Assembly: GCA_937926205.1 (NCBI GenBank)
Contig: CALEYL010000001.1
Location: 1 to 64,000, forward strand
DNA length: 64,000 nt
Direction: 5' to 3'
DNA from: an uncultured Saprospiraceae bacterium
GTDB lineage: Bacteria; Bacteroidota; Bacteroidia; Chitinophagales; Saprospiraceae
Under the pieces are notes generated by a model. The model was not told where the DNA came from and did not search any database. It was given only the letters and a program-made list of their open reading frames with translations. Shown here in pieces: positions 61,883 to 64,000 of this stretch (positions are counted from its first letter, which is position 1; each line of letters opens with the position of its first letter). The position numbers and the translations under genes were made by a program.

Positions 61883-62890
61883 ATGGTTCATTTCCTTTCT
61901 CATCCGGCAATGTCTTCAGACATGCCCTTTCACGCCAACGCTCCAGCAGACGAAGAGCTTCTGGATGCTTATTCCCGAACAGTGGTAGGTGTTGCCCGAC
62001 GCGTAAGCGATGCCGTTGTACAGATAAAAGCAAATAAACCTTCCCGCCGTGGAAACAACCGGCAGGCTGGAGGTACCGGCTCCGGTTTTATCATTTCTAC
62101 AGATGGGCTGGTGGTCACCAACAGTCATGTGGTCAGCGGCGCCAGCCAGGTGGAGGTTCACCTTCAGGACGGGCGCCGTTTTGTTGCCAAACCCGTAGGT
62201 GACGACCCCGCTACGGATATTGCGGTGGTTCAAATTAATGCTGAAGGTCTTACAACGGCTTCTTTTGGCGACTCAGAACATCTGCAGGTAGGGCAGATTG
62301 CCATTGCCATCGGCAACCCTTATGGATTCCAGTACTCTCTGACGGCCGGAGTCGTTAGTGCCCTGGGGCGCACGCTTCGAAGTGAAAGCGGGCGACTTAT
62401 AGACGATGTCATCCAAACGGATGCAGCACTTAATCCCGGGAATAGCGGCGGCCCATTGGTCAACTCAAAAGGGCTGGTCATAGGTGTAAATACGGCCGTT
62501 ATTCTTCCCGCTCAGGGACTCTGTTTTGCAGTAGCTTCCAACCTGGTTCAATACGTTGTGGGAAAACTGGTTTTACACGGTAAAGTTAAAAGAGGTTATA
62601 TTGGAATTGCAGGCCAGGTAATCAAACTACATCCACGAGTTGTAAATGTCAATCAATTGGCGGTTGAATCGGGCGTTATGGTAGAAACCATAGAACCGAA
62701 CAGCCCTGCAGCAGCAGCCGGACTTCAACAGCATGACATCATTATTGGGCTTAATGAAAAACCAATTTCTTCTATTGATGACTTGCATAAATTACTCAAT
62801 GAAGACGCAATTGGCCTCTTTTCAAAATTATTGGTTTTGAGGTCAAACCGGAAAGAACAAATATTCATCACTCCTGCCGAATTAATATAA
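61883..62890 (+). CDS. S1C (HtrA-like) serine protease without a signal peptide, 335 aa
   Basis: Catalytic triad H82 (TNSHVV), D112 (PATDIAVV), S188 (GNSGGPLV), then one PDZ domain (about 235-325). E. coli DegP is periplasmic with a signal peptide. Here the N-terminus (MVHFLSHPAMSSDMPFHANA) lacks a hydrophobic core, so the protein is probably cytoplasmic, as in some cyanobacterial and archaeal HtrA-like proteins. An ATG at 61910 would shorten it by nine residues. Strong terminator downstream. Upstream TGTCA repeats suggest stress control. Confidence 0.88.
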   Translation: MVHFLSHPAMSSDMPFHANAPADEELLDAYSRTVVGVARRVSDAVVQIKANKPSRRGNNRQAGGTGSGFIISTDGLVVTNSHVVSGASQVEVHLQDGRRFVAKPVGDDPATDIAVVQINAEGLTTASFGDSEHLQVGQIAIAIGNPYGFQYSLTAGVVSALGRTLRSESGRLIDDVIQTDAALNPGNSGGPLVNSKGLVIGVNTAVILPAQGLCFAVASNLVQYVVGKLVLHGKVKRGYIGIAGQVIKLHPRVVNVNQLAVESGVMVETIEPNSPAAAAGLQQHDIIIGLNEKPISSIDDLHKLLNEDAIGLFSKLLVLRSNRKEQIFITPAELI

Positions 62891-62949
62891 AGCATGTCTG
62901 TGGCTTTCAATAGTTGTAAAACCCTGTTTATGCAATAGACAAGTGCCCC

Positions 62950-62988
62950 GGGCCTGTCCGTTTACCGGACAGGCCCGTTATTTTTTTC
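62950..62988 (+). terminator. Strong intrinsic terminator after the S1C protease gene
   Basis: GGGCCTGTCCG (62950-62960) and CGGACAGGCCC (62966-62976) are a perfect 11-bp stem with a 5-nt loop, followed by GTTATTTTTTT. Confidence 0.85.
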
Positions 62989-63134
62989 TGTATTTTTGAA
63001 AATAAAAAAAACGGTATTTTATCTCACCAGCAAGGTGTAAAACGTTTTCACAACATGATCATGTAGTGAGTATTTTTTTTATGTATTATATAGGGTGAAT
63101 GAGTAGGAATTAACGGTTTATCCCGCCAGTAATC

Positions 63135-63166
63135 TTTGTTTTTTTGAACTGTACTATTTAATTTTG
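63135..63166 (+). promoter_or_regulatory. Probable promoter of the AT-hook gene
   Basis: TTTG at 63135-63138 and TAATTTTG at 63159-63166, 20 nt apart. A TAATTTTG at 63231-63238 may be a second start. Confidence 0.45.
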
Positions 63167-63532
63167 CATAAATTTTGCGATAAAAATTAACACTACTATA
63201 AATAACTACCTGAAACTGAAAACTAAATGCTAATTTTGTCGTTACATAAAAACCCTTCACGCTCGAATTACTTTTGATGTATGTATGGTTTTAATACATT
63301 CTCACCTCAGTTATTTCTTTGTACATGTACATAAATATAGTGGTGCTTGTATGAAACGCGTTATTGTCTTGCAGATCAATTAACTTTAATTCATGGTTGT
63401 TTGTCATCTAAACTTACCAAAACTGGCTGTTTTTACAAAAAAACAGAATCTGCTTGAATAAATATCATGAAGGAGGAAAATATAACATCACCTCGCTGAA
63501 TTATACTTTTATGCAATTAATTGACAATTGAA

Positions 63533-64000
63533 ATGAACAAAAAAACACAGGATCCTGCGCCCGATGCGACGCAGCAAACACAAGAACAACACACAACACA
63601 GGATCTTTCCACCACTCCGGTAAAAAAGAAAGCCGGACGTCCGGCAAAACCTAAAACTGCAGAAACTGCAGCCAGCAACGAACCTGTTGCTATTTTCGGA
63701 AGAAAACGTCCTGTAAAAAAAACAGCTGAAGCCGGTGCCAAAAAAGCAGGTCGTCCAAAAGTGGCCAAACCAGCAGTCGCAGCAGTAGCCGGGGCGGAGA
63801 AAAAGCGTCCAGGCCGTCCAAAAGCCGCGAAATCTGCAGAAGCGGCAACAACAGCGGCTGCGGAGAAAAAGCGTCCGGGTCGTCCAAAAGTGGCCAAACC
63901 TGCAGTTGCAGCAGCAACCGGGGCGGAGAAAAAGCGCCCGGGTCGTCCAAAAGTCGCAAAATCTGCAGAAGCGGCAACAACAGCGGCTGTAGAGAAAAAG
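63533..64000 (+). CDS. Lys/Ala/Pro-rich AT-hook (histone H1-like) protein, 3' end beyond window
   Basis: The 156 codons present encode a basic protein made of near-repeats of 21-22 residues: KKRPGRPKAAKSAEAATTAA and variants (period 66, 63, 66 bp). Each has an AT-hook core (RPGRPK or AGRPK), five or so by the window end. These bind A+T-rich DNA minor groove. It is probably an abundant nucleoid protein like the H1-like proteins in Bacteroidota. The ATG at 63533 is certain from the frame. The opposite-strand Leu- and Arg-rich frames are shadows of this repeat. Confidence 0.82.
   Translation, partial: MNKKTQDPAPDATQQTQEQHTTQDLSTTPVKKKAGRPAKPKTAETAASNEPVAIFGRKRPVKKTAEAGAKKAGRPKVAKPAVAAVAGAEKKRPGRPKAAKSAEAATTAAAEKKRPGRPKVAKPAVAAATGAEKKRPGRPKVAKSAEAATTAAVEKK

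Larger units (their letters stand above)
62891..63532. other. 642-nt gene-free region before the AT-hook gene
   Basis: It contains the terminator at 62950, a promoter at 63135-63166, a second TAATTTTG box at 63231-63238, and a 12-bp palindrome TGTACATGTACA at 63320-63331. The sequence is very A+T-rich. No frame with family features was seen. The leader of the AT-hook gene would be over 300 nt from the first promoter. Confidence 0.5.

Noticed and set aside
63690..63980. Long Leu/Arg-rich frames on the minus strand
   Set aside because: They are shadows of the Lys/Ala/Pro repeat of the AT-hook gene and have repeat-driven composition.
63797..64000. CRISPR-like array
   Set aside because: The repeats are in coding frame with no spacers of constant length; they encode AT-hooks.
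1..64000. tRNA or rRNA genes, insertion sequences, prophage
   Set aside because: No cloverleaf with a complete T-arm, no transposase or terminal inverted repeats, and no phage structural gene was seen on either strand.

Overview
This window comes from a Bacteroidota chromosome, most likely class Saprospiria (Haliscomenobacter/Lewinella-like). The pointers are an LpxC-FabZ fusion, a 289-residue primary sigma factor without region 1.1, and many promoters of the Bacteroidota type (TTG or TTTG, about 18-21 nt, TAnnTTTG). Secreted proteins carry PKD and SprB repeats, and there are a DUF5683 protein beside parAB, a DUF4956/CotH pair and an AT-hook histone-like protein. The lineage is inferred from family content, since no rRNA gene is present. 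I see no tRNA, rRNA, CRISPR array, insertion sequence or prophage.

Layout. 1-3070 (-): a secreted metzincin protease with PKD domains, cut by the window edge. 3.3-6.3 kb (+): an outer-membrane beta-barrel protein, a DASS anion transporter, a PIN-toxin/antitoxin pair and a small gene scar. 6.5-10.7 kb (+): lipid A genes lpxD, lpxC-fabZ and lpxA plus an ABC ATPase. 10.7-17.8 kb: lipoproteins, a GT39-type membrane glycosyltransferase, a double universal stress protein and a frameshifted HExxH lipoprotein. 17.9-20.4 kb (+): pgi and rfbD. 20.4-23.8 kb (-): an operon of a RibF-glycosyltransferase fusion, an RluA-type pseudouridine synthase and an IMPACT-family protein. 23.9-29.2 kb (+): mrp, a NifU-like gene, an AAA ATPase/DUF4276 pair that looks like a defence module, pyrF and an MFS transporter. 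29.3-35.2 kb: a START-like protein, rpoD, an Lrp/AsnC regulator with a probable operator, a CtpA-type protease and a second GT39 enzyme. 35.2-42.2 kb (-): TerC, two glycosyltransferases, CotH-beta-helix and DUF4956. 42.3-48.0 kb: MscS, fbp, an MBL hydrolase, parA, parB and DUF5683. 48.1-55.6 kb: a compact locus of sigma factor, membrane-TPR protein, TPR-CHAT protease and SprB-subtilase. 55.7-64 kb: UbiA-like protein, M42 peptidase, pyrE, NUDIX, NYN-cold-shock fusion, threonine aldolase, S1C protease and the start of an AT-hook protein.

How they work together. Much of the window serves the cell envelope: lipid A synthesis, dTDP-rhamnose and several glycosyltransferases, envelope proteases and secreted proteins. 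Housekeeping genes (pgi, fbp, pyrE, pyrF, ribF, mrp/nfu, rpoD, parAB) are interspersed.

The most unusual items are (1) the sigma/TM-TPR/TPR-CHAT/subtilase locus, a possible envelope protease cascade under its own sigma factor; (2) the in-frame RibF-GT2 fusion; (3) a 48-residue tandem duplication inside LpxA; (4) a G9 tract that puts a lipoprotein gene out of frame; and (5) the AAA-DUF4276 pair between nfu and pyrF.
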